Below, piece after piece: positions 24,231-32,359 of a stretch of DNA of 40,454 bases. The DNA lies in contig JAEHKV010000161.1 in NCBI GenBank assembly GCA_016838845.1, positions 1 to 40,454 on the forward strand. Direction: 5' to 3'. The notes under the pieces were generated by a model that saw only the letters and a list, made by a program, of their open reading frames with translations, ran no database searches and had not been told where the DNA came from. How positions within the stretch are numbered: the stretch's first letter is position 1; every line of letters begins with the position of its first letter. This DNA comes from Nitrosopumilales archaeon (GTDB lineage: Archaea; Thermoproteota; Nitrososphaeria; Nitrososphaerales; Nitrosopumilaceae). Both the position numbers and the translations under genes were made by a program.

Positions 24231-25003
24231 GAGATTGTACTGCATTTCAGATTTTTACACGAAGCCCTAGAAGTTGGCATGCTAAAGAACTCGTAGATGC
24301 AGATGTAAAAAGGTACAAAGAAAAACTTGATCAGAGCCAAATAGATAGATTTGCAACTGTAGTTCATATGCCATACCTGCCAAATCTTGCAACACCAAAT
24401 CAAGATGTCTATACAAAATCGGTGAATACATTGGTTAAAGAAGTGGAAAGATGTGGTAAGCTTGGGATACCATATCTGGTAACTCACTTGGGGAGTCATT
24501 TAGGTACGGGAGAGGAAAATGGAATCAAAAGAATTGTAAAAGGATTAGAAAAGGCAGTGACTCTAAAGAATGATGTAATGATTCTACTGGAAAATACTGC
24601 TGGACAAAAAAATTCTGTTGGTTCAGATTTTATTCAGCTTGGTTCTATATTTTCTAAATTGAAACCAGCAAATAGGTTTGGAGTCTGTTTTGATACTTGC
24701 CATACATTTGTTGCAGGATATGATCTTAGAACAGAGAATGATGTAAAGAAAACCTTTAGAAAATTTGATGATTCTGTTGGTCTTGAACATTTGAAGATTT
24801 TACATCTTAATGATTCTAAAGGAGAATTAGGTTCAAACCTGGATCGTCACTATCACATTGGACTTGGAGGAATTGGTGTAAAGGGGATGTCTGCAGTAAT
24901 TAAATTAATGAATAAAAAGAAAATTCCAATAATTTTGGAAACACCGATTGATGATACATGTGATGATTTTGCAAATATCAAAAAAGCAAAGGAGCTTGCA
25001 TGA
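24164..25003 (+). CDS. nfo: Endonuclease IV (AP endonuclease)
   Basis: Cuts the DNA backbone 5' to abasic sites in base-excision repair, using three zinc ions. The 279 residues carry the metal-binding segments in order: GCHVSISGS, VVHMPYLPNLA, THLGSHLG, LLENTAGQ, FDTCHTFVAGYD, LHLNDSKGELGS with RHYHIGLGGIG, and LETPIDD. Full length and apparently active. Its first 22 codons lie in the element-bounding repeat, so the present promoter and start may derive from the element. The glycyl-tRNA synthetase gene follows after 35 bases on the same strand. Confidence 0.95.
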   Translation: MQIGCHVSISGSVDKAVDNAIERDCTAFQIFTRSPRSWHAKELVDADVKRYKEKLDQSQIDRFATVVHMPYLPNLATPNQDVYTKSVNTLVKEVERCGKLGIPYLVTHLGSHLGTGEENGIKRIVKGLEKAVTLKNDVMILLENTAGQKNSVGSDFIQLGSIFSKLKPANRFGVCFDTCHTFVAGYDLRTENDVKKTFRKFDDSVGLEHLKILHLNDSKGELGSNLDRHYHIGLGGIGVKGMSAVIKLMNKKKIPIILETPIDDTCDDFANIKKAKELA

Positions 25004-25038
25004 CTAAGAATTTATTTCATTAAACTAGTCGATCTGGT

Positions 25039-26493
25039 ATGAATTACGATGATGTAATGAAACTTGCATTGGAGCGTGGATTCTACTTTCCAAGCTGTGA
25101 GATATATGCGGATGCACAGGCTGGATTTTGGGAATATGGACCTTCTGGAGTAGGTTTGAAAAACAAGTTTTTGGAATTATGGAGAAGAGAACTTGTAAGG
25201 CGAGACAACATGTTGGAGATTGATGGCTCGCAAATAATGTCACAGTCTGTTTTTGAGGCATCAGGACATCTTACAAGCTTTGCAGATCCAATTATACAAT
25301 GCAAAAATTGCAAGTCAACGTTTAGAGCTGATAAATTAATTGTTGAATCTACAAAGATTGAGATTCCAGAAAGTGCTGACTTGACAGACTTTGATAAAGC
25401 AATTTCCGAAAACAATCTAAAGTGTCCAAACTGTAAAGGGGGTTTTGAAGCCACGAGGAAATTTAACATGATGTTTAAGGTAGGGATAGGGCCTGATGGT
25501 GAGCCTGCTTATCTTAGACCTGAAACCTGTCAATCAATCTTTGTTGATTTTCCCAGACTTTACAAAACAATGCGGGGAAAACTACCATTTGGGATTTCTC
25601 AAGTTGGTAAAAGTTTTCGAAATGAAATTTCGCCAAGACAGAGTCTTCTTAGATTACGAGAATTCTACCAGGCAGAGATTGAGGTTTTTTGTAATCCAAA
25701 TAAATTAAATGATTTAGAAAAATTTTCTGAGGTTCAAGACACTGTAATTAGGTTTCAGCTAGATAAACTCAAAGAGATGACGTGTAAAGAAGCTGTCAAT
25801 TCTGGAACAATTCCAAACAAGTTTGTTGCATACTACTTAGGAATCCTTGCGGAATTTTATGAAAAAACTGGCATAGACATGTCTAGGAGTAGATTTAGAA
25901 AACTAGGGGAAAAGGAAAAGGCGTTTTATGCAGAAGTGGCTTTTGACTTTGAAGTAGAGACAACAACTGGTTGGCTTGAACTTGTTGCGTGTAATTATAG
26001 ATCTGACTATGATTTAGGAAGCCATGCAAAAAAGAGTAAGGAAAAGTTTGAGGTGATGGATGATGATGTTAAGGTTTTACCTCACGTGTTTGAGATCTCT
26101 ATGGGAATAGACCGAAGCTTGTATTCTATCTTAGAACACTGTTTACAAAATGATAAAGAGAATGATAGAATTGTGTTATCATTAAAACCCTACCTTGCTC
26201 CAGTTCAGGTTGGAATATTATCTCTAGTAAAGAAGGATGGTTTGAAAGAAAAGACGGACGAGATATATCAATTAATCAAAAGAAAATACGATTCATTTTT
26301 GGATCATTCTGGTGCAATTGGACGGAGATATAGAAGATTGGATGAGGTTGGTACACCTTTTGCCATTACAGTTGATCATCAAACTTTACAAGATGATACT
26401 GTTACGTTAAGGGATCGTGATTCCATGGAACAAAATAGAATTAAAATTTCTGAAATAGATTCTGTTCTTTACAAAAAAACTGCGTTTCCATGA
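25039..26493 (+). CDS. glyS: Glycyl-tRNA synthetase (alpha2, class II)
   Basis: Charges tRNA-Gly with glycine. In 484 residues I see the archaeal/eukaryotic-type start ALERGFYFPSCEIYADAQAGF, class II motif 1-like GSQIMSQSVFEASGH, a zinc-like CKNCKSTF and CPNCKGGFE insert, motif 2 around FGISQVGKSFRNEISPRQ, and motif 3 in FEISMGIDRSLYSIL. A C-terminal anticodon-binding domain (APVQVGILSLVKKD onward) completes it. It is 35 bases after nfo. Its stop TGA overlaps the ATG of a 39-codon ORF. Confidence 0.96.
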   Translation: MNYDDVMKLALERGFYFPSCEIYADAQAGFWEYGPSGVGLKNKFLELWRRELVRRDNMLEIDGSQIMSQSVFEASGHLTSFADPIIQCKNCKSTFRADKLIVESTKIEIPESADLTDFDKAISENNLKCPNCKGGFEATRKFNMMFKVGIGPDGEPAYLRPETCQSIFVDFPRLYKTMRGKLPFGISQVGKSFRNEISPRQSLLRLREFYQAEIEVFCNPNKLNDLEKFSEVQDTVIRFQLDKLKEMTCKEAVNSGTIPNKFVAYYLGILAEFYEKTGIDMSRSRFRKLGEKEKAFYAEVAFDFEVETTTGWLELVACNYRSDYDLGSHAKKSKEKFEVMDDDVKVLPHVFEISMGIDRSLYSILEHCLQNDKENDRIVLSLKPYLAPVQVGILSLVKKDGLKEKTDEIYQLIKRKYDSFLDHSGAIGRRYRRLDEVGTPFAITVDHQTLQDDTVTLRDRDSMEQNRIKISEIDSVLYKKTAFP

Positions 26494-26609
26494 TATCTAT
26501 ATCACATGAAGAAATGTATGGAAATTCTGTGATCATTCTAGGGCCATCAGATCAGACACTATTCCAATATTTCCAATCAGATCATCCCGTTAGAGTATTT
26601 GCCTTCTAG
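26490..26609 (+). CDS. Possible 39-residue protein coupled to glyS
   Basis: An ORF begins with the ATGA overlap at the glyS stop and ends at TAG 26607-26609. It starts MISISHEEMYGNSVIILGPS and ends PVRVFAF. No recognised motif or membrane span. The four-base overlap is the usual mark of coupling, but the ORF is short and may be chance. The remaining 44 bases to 26653 show nothing else. Confidence 0.3.
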   Translation: MISISHEEMYGNSVIILGPSDQTLFQYFQSDHPVRVFAF

Positions 26610-26653
26610 GATAGGAGCACATAAAAAATGGTGTTTATACCTAAATGATTCTA

Positions 26654-27442
26654 TTATCTAGTGTCTTTAAAGAATTCATGTTTTCTAAGTCTGTTAATCA
26701 GTATGATCGAAATAAAAGCTGGTAATAGTGTCAATAATGGAAATCCAAATTCAGGGAGAGATTTGTCTGGCGATATTATCTCTCCCCAGTCTGCAGGAAC
26801 TGGAATTTGATTTGGTCTCATTATTTCTAATCCTTGGGGCCAAGTGAATGTCTTTTTAGAATTCTGTTCATAATATGAAAAATAAAATCCATAAACATCA
26901 CTTCTTCCCAATAATTCGATTGGAATTCTCATTTCATAAATCATATGTGGAGTTTTAGAATATCTATTATTTTCTCCAGAAATAGTTCCTACTGCAATAA
27001 AGTCGGGGTGATTCTGGATTGATTGAAAATTATTGTTAAAACCAATTTTTGATCCTCCTTGAACTACTACGCCTCTATTTGCACCAACAGTGATCATAAA
27101 ACAAAAGTCGTCAGAGTCTGCTACCGCTGATTTGTTATTTTTGGAGTCAAAACACACAGTAACTTTATCTTGTTTATGATCATATGTCCTATCCAAAATG
27201 ACGTCTGCTAAAATGTAAATAAACTCACCTTGGTGGGCAGTTCTGAGATGAATGAACTCATCATTATATTTCAGTTCATCCCAAGAGGTGTGTTTCCATT
27301 CTTGGTCTGTAGTCCATTTTCCATCAAAGATTATTTCATTCATGTTATGTGATTTTGTAATCAAAATAGATTCTGATGCATACGAACTTGGTAATAATAA
27401 AAATAAAATTATAACACACACACAAATTGCCAATCTTTTCAT
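26654..27442 (-). CDS. Secreted, membrane-anchored protein with a CBM9/DOMON-like domain
   Basis: A 262-residue protein with an N-terminal signal peptide (ICVCVIILFLLLPSSYASES) and a C-terminal membrane helix (FPLLTLLPAFISIILIN) followed by a basic tail, so the bulk faces outside. The middle looks like a beta-sandwich: IIFDGKWTTDQEWKHTSW, GEFIYILADV, KVTVCFDSKNN and MIYEMRIPIELLG are the usual landmarks of CBM9-like or haem-binding DOMON-type domains. The ligand is unknown. Two cysteines (in TVCFD and DFCFM) may form a disulphide. It may bind sugar, haem or a protein partner at the surface. Confidence 0.66.
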   Translation of the reverse strand: MKRLAICVCVIILFLLLPSSYASESILITKSHNMNEIIFDGKWTTDQEWKHTSWDELKYNDEFIHLRTAHQGEFIYILADVILDRTYDHKQDKVTVCFDSKNNKSAVADSDDFCFMITVGANRGVVVQGGSKIGFNNNFQSIQNHPDFIAVGTISGENNRYSKTPHMIYEMRIPIELLGRSDVYGFYFSYYEQNSKKTFTWPQGLEIMRPNQIPVPADWGEIISPDKSLPEFGFPLLTLLPAFISIILINRLRKHEFFKDTR

Positions 27443-27528
27443 GGTTATCGAAATTTAACTAAATCTTCCTTCTTTTTATTACTAGTCATATTTATATCAG
27501 TAAATTTCATTAAAATTTAGATTAATTA

Positions 27529-27717
27529 TTGGATAAAAAAAAGATTGGAATTATTATTGCGGGAATTCTTATAGCCATTGGAATAGGAATTGCAGTTTCT
27601 TCTACCATATCAGATTCTTCACCTGAATTAGTTGAACTTGAAGAGGCTGAGCCTACAGAGCCCAAGCATTTTTCGGTTGAGTTACAAGAGTCTCTCGATG
27701 TGGTTCAAAGGCCTTGA
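27529..27717 (+). CDS. Small secreted or membrane-anchored protein
   Basis: A 62-residue ORF from TTG 27529. Residues 2-6 are basic (DKKKI), then one hydrophobic helix GIIIAGILIAIGIGIAV, then a strongly acidic and proline-containing segment (ELVELEEAEPTEPK). It would be an N-terminally anchored protein with the acidic part outside. No family recognised. Its TTG start makes the exact 5' end uncertain. Confidence 0.55.
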   Translation: MDKKKIGIIIAGILIAIGIGIAVSSTISDSSPELVELEEAEPTEPKHFSVELQESLDVVQRP

Positions 27718-27794
27718 TTTGTAGCATAAATTGCCAAAATGGAACTTGTGAAGTTATGCAAATTCCACAATGTTAATAGGTCATAATCGGATCA

Positions 27795-28457
27795 ATGCCT
27801 ATAATGAAGACAAAATATGCCCTAATGGGAATACTCGTAGCTGGACTCGTAGGTGCTGGTTTAGCATCTGCTAGTTTGACAACTCCACTATTTCTGGCCT
27901 CTACACAAACCAGTAATGTGGAATATAGTCCAATGATGGGTCACATTACGGTGATCGCATATGATGCTAATGGAGACATCAAGAGCTATCTACAAACTGA
28001 CAACCAGATTGTGAATGTTGGTGAAAACTGTACTGCAGAAGTTCTGTTTAACATAGCTTCAGGTGGTTCACAACCATGTGCTGGAATTGGCGGAAGTCAT
28101 GGTGGACATGGACCCGCTACTGGCGGATTCACTTGGCTTGGAATTGGAGAAACTGCCACAGCAGCTGATTCAGACCAGACAGCCTTAGTACTTGAAGCAT
28201 CAGAAACTAGATTAAACGCAACCGCAAACGGTGGTGTTACCGTAACACAAGATGCTACAGGTGCAGGCGCAGGTACAAAATCCATAATCTCAATAGTGGA
28301 TCAGTTCACAATGGGTGGCCCTAAAACCATAAATGAATTTGGTTTGTTCGATGCTGTTACTGGTGGAAACATGTTTGCAAGACAAACAACTGGCGGAACA
28401 GCTCTTAGTGGATCAGATACACTCCAAGTCACTTGGACTATTGATGTTGGAGCTTAG
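27795..28457 (+). CDS. Secreted glycine/threonine-rich protein with a phage-fibre-like C-terminus
   Basis: A 220-residue protein with a signal peptide (ALMGILVAGLVGAGLASAS); a second ATG at 27804 could be the start. The mature part is glycine-, alanine- and threonine-rich with few charges. The C-terminal region INEFGLFDAVTGGNMFARQ then SGSDTLQVTWTIDVG resembles, by eye, the GLFD...MFAR pattern of tailed-phage tail-fibre or collar proteins. It may be a surface or filament protein, or a domesticated viral module. Two cysteines (ENCTAEV and QPCAGIG) may pair. I cannot name a family with confidence. Confidence 0.65.
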   Translation: MPIMKTKYALMGILVAGLVGAGLASASLTTPLFLASTQTSNVEYSPMMGHITVIAYDANGDIKSYLQTDNQIVNVGENCTAEVLFNIASGGSQPCAGIGGSHGGHGPATGGFTWLGIGETATAADSDQTALVLEASETRLNATANGGVTVTQDATGAGAGTKSIISIVDQFTMGGPKTINEFGLFDAVTGGNMFARQTTGGTALSGSDTLQVTWTIDVGA

Positions 28458-28597
28458 TAGGTTTCAACACACTAATTTTTTTAATTAAATATACTAGATC
28501 AAAATTATAAAATAAATTAAATTCTAAACGAATAAAATCTAATCATTATTAAATTTTTATCAGTTCTATTAATCGCTTTTTACACAGCAGTTAAGAT

Positions 28598-28834
28598 CTA
28601 AAACTCTTTGATTTTTTTTAATAAATCAGGTTCTGTGATAATTAACCATTCTGGATAGCAATTTAGCATAAATCCGTTATCTATTTCATAAAATTCCTAG
28701 TTAAGACATTTCCAGTATTTGTGTTAGGATATCCAAGTCCTCCGATTAATGTGATATAGCCTCATTTTCCTCGTTATATTTTACCTCAGCATATAAGGAT
28801 TTTCTGGCTGGACAAATTCAATTATAGAGCACGA
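28598..28834 (-). pseudogene. Decayed protein gene with several frameshifts
   Basis: On the minus strand, protein-like pieces lie end to end in different frames: IIEFVQPENPYMLR (about 28784-28825), EVKYNEENEAISH (about 28748-28790), YITLIGGLGYPNTNTGNVL (about 28700-28760), and a 33-codon stretch with NGFMLNCYPEWLI ending EPDLLKKIKEF at a TAG (28598-28600). Joined, they read like the C-terminal part of one globular protein. The pieces have no single working frame. I do not recognise the parent family. The rest of the gap 28458-28859 is AT-rich and featureless apart from a T-run after 28457 and the promoter of the next gene. Confidence 0.45.
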
Positions 28835-28871
28835 ATTAAAAATTTTATAACACCATATTTTGTTGAAATAT

Positions 28872-30044
28872 ATGAATCCTAATATGAAGAATCACAGGAA
28901 TCAAACTCAAGTTTCAATCATCATTCCAACATATAATGAATCTCAAAATATTTTGAAGATACTCAAATCAATAGGTGAAAATCTGCTGCCAAATGTTTCG
29001 ACAGAAGCAATAGTTATTGATGATAATTCGCCTGATGGTACTGGAAAAATTGTAGAGGACTACGTAACTAATGTTAAAAAAATTGCTAATTACACGATCG
29101 ATGTAATACATAGAACTGCAAAAAAAGGACTTAGTTCTGCAATTTTAAAAGGTGTTCAATACGCTAAAGGTGATACAATAATAGTAATGGATAGTGATTT
29201 TTCACATCCTCCACAAATTATTCCACGATTGTTAGATGCTCTAAAGAAATACCAATGTGATATTGTTGTTGCATCAAGATATGTTAAAGGAGGTAACATA
29301 CATGGTTGGCCTTTGAAGAGAAAACTAATGAGTAAATTAGCAACAGTAATTGCCAAAAAAGGTTTGGGGGTACGAACTTCTGATCCAATGTCAGGCTTTT
29401 TTGCTTTTAATCGTGCTGTAATCAAAGGTCTCAAGTTTGATGCAATTGGTTACAAGATGCTTCTTGAAATTTTAGTAAAAACAAAAGGAACAACCATTAA
29501 GGAAATTCCTTACACATTTACTGACAGAAAGTTTGGCTCAAGTAAGGTTTCTACATCAACTGTAATTGATTATATCAAATCAGTTTGGAAATTATATCGA
29601 TATGATAAATCGCTACAAAAGGAAGAAAAACGTTCCTCAGTGAGGTTTCTTTCAAAAGCAGGTAGGTTCTACACGGTTGGAGCCTCTGGTTTAGGCATCA
29701 ATTACTTAATCTCATTTCTGTTTGCTAGTGGATCATCAGATCTATGGTATCTACATGCAAATATGATTGGGATTGTTGTTTCAATGACTACAAACTTTAT
29801 ACTAAATAAAATTTGGACATTTAAGGACAAAGATTTCTCAACTAAAAATACACTTGAACAATATGGAAAATTTGTAGGATTTAGCTCACTTGGAGCATTG
29901 ATTCAATTATCTTTAGTATTTTCTTTGGTAGAGATTCATCAAATAACTTATCCGTTAGCATTAATGCTTGCAGTATTTACGGCAGCATTTAGTAACTTTA
30001 TTTTAAATAAAAAGTGGACATTCAAAGAAAAACTTTGGGGTTAA
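28872..30044 (+). CDS. GT2 dolichyl-phosphate-sugar synthase fused to a GtrA-like membrane domain
   Basis: About 390 residues. The first 230 are a family 2 glycosyltransferase of the DPM1 type: VSIIIPTYNESQN, VIDDNSPDGTGK, the DxD segment MDSDFSHPPQII and DRKFGSSKVS. This half would load mannose or glucose onto a polyprenyl phosphate. The last 130 residues hold four membrane spans of the GtrA kind (YTVGASGLGINYLISFLF, MTTNFILNKIWTFKD and a similar repeat). ATG 28872 is preferred over TTG 28860 because of the TATA-like TTTTATAA about 27 bases before it. It may feed AglB with a lipid-linked sugar (inference). Confidence 0.88.
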   Translation: MNPNMKNHRNQTQVSIIIPTYNESQNILKILKSIGENLLPNVSTEAIVIDDNSPDGTGKIVEDYVTNVKKIANYTIDVIHRTAKKGLSSAILKGVQYAKGDTIIVMDSDFSHPPQIIPRLLDALKKYQCDIVVASRYVKGGNIHGWPLKRKLMSKLATVIAKKGLGVRTSDPMSGFFAFNRAVIKGLKFDAIGYKMLLEILVKTKGTTIKEIPYTFTDRKFGSSKVSTSTVIDYIKSVWKLYRYDKSLQKEEKRSSVRFLSKAGRFYTVGASGLGINYLISFLFASGSSDLWYLHANMIGIVVSMTTNFILNKIWTFKDKDFSTKNTLEQYGKFVGFSSLGALIQLSLVFSLVEIHQITYPLALMLAVFTAAFSNFILNKKWTFKEKLWG

Positions 30045-30079
30045 ATTAAAAGAAAAGGGATGGCTTTCGTCCTTGCTAT

Positions 30080-30733
30080 CTACTCAAAGGTAGATGTAGA
30101 TGTGGTTGGAGACGAAAGACCTGGTGCGGATGGCACAGATGGGAATTTGTCTCCGATCTGTTGTTCAGCTACTGCAGATGCTTCTTGTAGAATCTTTTCT
30201 GTTTCTTCACTTGAAGTATCTGATTCTATGTTGAATGAATCGCCTGCAAGTGAATCCATCATAAGACCATTCAATGTCTGTGTCATAGAGTTTAATTCTG
30301 CATCTGCCTCTGGCATGAATCGTCCTAGTGATGATTTCAAGCCTTTCATTGTTGACATTGCGGGTCCGATTGCTATCATAGCATCGCCCAAGTCATGAAT
30401 GGTTGTCAATCGTAATTGTACTTGTTCTAATGACATCCTTGCATTGCCTAGCGTCCTAGTAACCTTTCTAATTTCCGCCAATTCGTTTGACAAAACTCTG
30501 CTTGTAGTAGTATCATGTTGTTGCATTGCAGTAACAACTCTTTGGAAGAGTTGTGCGTCTCTCTCACGTAGTTTTGTTAACATCGAATCCATCTTGGAAG
30601 TTTGGATTTGAAGTTTGTTCACTGCGTTTTGGATTCGTGGCTTCAATGCACCTTGAGGTTTACATACATCACGAATTTTGCTCGTAACACTTGGAGTCTC
30701 TTGACGAGACCAAGTCTTTTCGAATTTTGGCAT
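30080..30733 (-). CDS. cdvB: ESCRT-III-like cell-division protein (CdvB paralogue)
   Basis: A 217-residue Snf7-fold protein of the archaeal Cdv system, which forms membrane-constricting filaments in crenarchaeal-type division. The basic N-terminus (KPRIQNAVNKLQIQTSKMD) and long helical core rich in Q, M, L and T (FQRVVTAMQQHDTTTSRVL, then ELAEIRKVTRTL) match ESCRT-III. The last 50 residues are acidic then serine/proline-rich, lacking an obvious winged helix of canonical CdvB, so this is probably a CdvB paralogue. A TATA-like stretch lies at about 30749-30759 on the minus strand. Standing alone, it is not next to cdvA or cdvC in this window. Confidence 0.85.
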   Translation of the reverse strand: MPKFEKTWSRQETPSVTSKIRDVCKPQGALKPRIQNAVNKLQIQTSKMDSMLTKLRERDAQLFQRVVTAMQQHDTTTSRVLSNELAEIRKVTRTLGNARMSLEQVQLRLTTIHDLGDAMIAIGPAMSTMKGLKSSLGRFMPEADAELNSMTQTLNGLMMDSLAGDSFNIESDTSSEETEKILQEASAVAEQQIGDKFPSVPSAPGLSSPTTSTSTFE

Positions 30734-30831
30734 GCGTGCTACTTTTGGATTATACTCTTAATGGAGGGTGTATATTTAGATCAACTTGAGACTAAATTTA
30801 GCTAACAAATACGAATGGATGATGCACAGAA

Positions 30832-31602
30832 ATGGTAAAAATAGCAGTTTTTGATTCAGGTTTTGGCTCGCTTCCAATAATAAGAGCTATTCAAAAAACA
30901 ACAAAGTCTGAAATAATCTATTTTGCTGATCAAAAGAATTTTCCCTATGGCAAAAAGACAAAATCTCAACTTTATACTATTGTAAAACAAACTATTGATT
31001 TGTTAAAAAATAAATTTAATCCAGACTTGATAATTGTCGGATCAAACACTCCAACACTTCTTTTAGACAAAGTTTTTACATCAAACATTATAGGAGTTTT
31101 GCCACCATTAAAAGAAGCATCAAAAATATCAAAGACAAAAAACATTGCTATACTAGCAACAAAGACTGCAACAAAAAGTAAAGAACTATCAAATTATATT
31201 AAAAAAAATCAATTATCTGTTAAGACTAATGTAATTAAAGTCAATGCGTCGCCTTTGGTTGAGCTAGTAGAATCTGGAAAATTTATTACTAACAAGAAAT
31301 TATGTAGAAAGATTATAAAACAAACTCTTCATAATATTTTTTTTCAAAATAATATTGATGTTGTGACTTTGTCTAGCACACATTTACCATTACTAAAATC
31401 GATATTACAAGTAGAATTTCCAAGAATTACCTTCTTGGATCCTGCTCAAGAAGTAGCTAATAAAGTGAAAAAACTAACAATAAAAAAAAGATCCAAAAAA
31501 AATTCGCTAAAAATTTTTACATCTGGTAACACACAAACTTTTCAAAGACAATTAAGGAAAATTGGAATTAAAAACAAGATTAATTTTTTGTCTTTATCTT
31601 AA
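30832..31602 (+). CDS. Glutamate-racemase-family protein lacking both catalytic cysteines
   Basis: A 256-residue protein of the aspartate/glutamate racemase fold, close to MurI. FDSGFGSLPIIRAI and FADQKNFPYGKKT are family landmarks. In working MurI two cysteines act as acid/base, in xCNT and GCTH. Here these positions read IIVGSNTPTLLL (S71) and TLSSTHLPLL (S182), so both are serine. The protein probably does not racemise glutamate, and archaea of this group have no murein. It may have a different reaction or a binding role. The 3' end overlaps the convergent cbiF by 23 bases. I am sure of the family, not the function. Confidence 0.85.
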   Translation: MVKIAVFDSGFGSLPIIRAIQKTTKSEIIYFADQKNFPYGKKTKSQLYTIVKQTIDLLKNKFNPDLIIVGSNTPTLLLDKVFTSNIIGVLPPLKEASKISKTKNIAILATKTATKSKELSNYIKKNQLSVKTNVIKVNASPLVELVESGKFITNKKLCRKIIKQTLHNIFFQNNIDVVTLSSTHLPLLKSILQVEFPRITFLDPAQEVANKVKKLTIKKRSKKNSLKIFTSGNTQTFQRQLRKIGIKNKINFLSLS

Positions 31603-32359
31603 TCTTTGCTTTCCTAAAACCATGACTGAATGTTTTATCGTATAATCGTGAAAATTCATAGGACTTTGGTTTTATAACGTCTCCAATTATTACAATAGCA
31701 GTACGTGCGATCTTTTCTTTTCGAACTTTTTTTGCAATATCCATGATAGTGCCAATGAGAATTTTTTGATTTTTCCAACTTGCACGATAAACTACTGCGA
31801 CCGGAGTTGATTTCTTGTACCCTCCCTCAATTGCTTGCTTTACAATATCAGGTAGCAAATGAACACTCAAGTAAAATACCATTGTAGCCTTGTGTTTTGC
31901 TAACTCTGAAATCTGTTCTTGTTTTGGAACTTTAGTTCTATGTTCTGCCCTCGTTACGATAATTGTTTGTGTTACGCCTGGAAGAGTTAGCTGTGTACCC
32001 AAGGCTGCAGCAGAAGCCAAAAAAGATGTCACCCCTGGAATTATAACTGATTCAATCCCTTCATCATCTAGTTTATCAATTTGTTCTTTGATTGCTCCAA
32101 AGATTGTAGGATCTCCATCATGAAGTCTTACAACAAGTTTTCCTTTTTTTGCATTCTTTCTTAGCAGATCAAAAATTTCTTCGCGTACAAGTTTTGCTGC
32201 ATCATGTTTTTCGCCTTTCTTACAAAGGTTTACAATTGATGATGGAATTAATGAACCAGAATAAACTAGAACGCCGGCTTTCTGAATAAGTTTTTTAGCT
32301 TTTATAGTTAGTAGTTCAGGATCTCCTGGTCCACATCCCACAAAGTAAACTTTAGACAC
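31580..32359 (-). CDS. cbiF: Cobalt-precorrin-4 C11-methyltransferase
   Basis: Methylates C11 in the corrin pathway. In 259 residues: VYFVGCGPGDPELLTIKA, the CbiF/CobM-typical VLVYSGSLIPSSIV, VVRLHDGDPTIFGAI, the VIIPGVTSFLASAA loop, LTLPGVTQTIIVTR, and PVAVVYRASWKNQKIL. The tetrapyrrole methylase fold is complete. Its start overlaps the end of cbiL by eight bases, so cbiT, cbiL and cbiF are one operon. Last gene of that operon. Confidence 0.95.
   Translation of the reverse strand: MSKVYFVGCGPGDPELLTIKAKKLIQKAGVLVYSGSLIPSSIVNLCKKGEKHDAAKLVREEIFDLLRKNAKKGKLVVRLHDGDPTIFGAIKEQIDKLDDEGIESVIIPGVTSFLASAAALGTQLTLPGVTQTIIVTRAEHRTKVPKQEQISELAKHKATMVFYLSVHLLPDIVKQAIEGGYKKSTPVAVVYRASWKNQKILIGTIMDIAKKVRKEKIARTAIVIIGDVIKPKSYEFSRLYDKTFSHGFRKAKIKIKTKN

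Noticed and set aside
30832-31602. Calling this gene glutamate racemase (murI)
   Set aside because: Both catalytic cysteines are serine and the organism type lacks murein, so only the family is stated.
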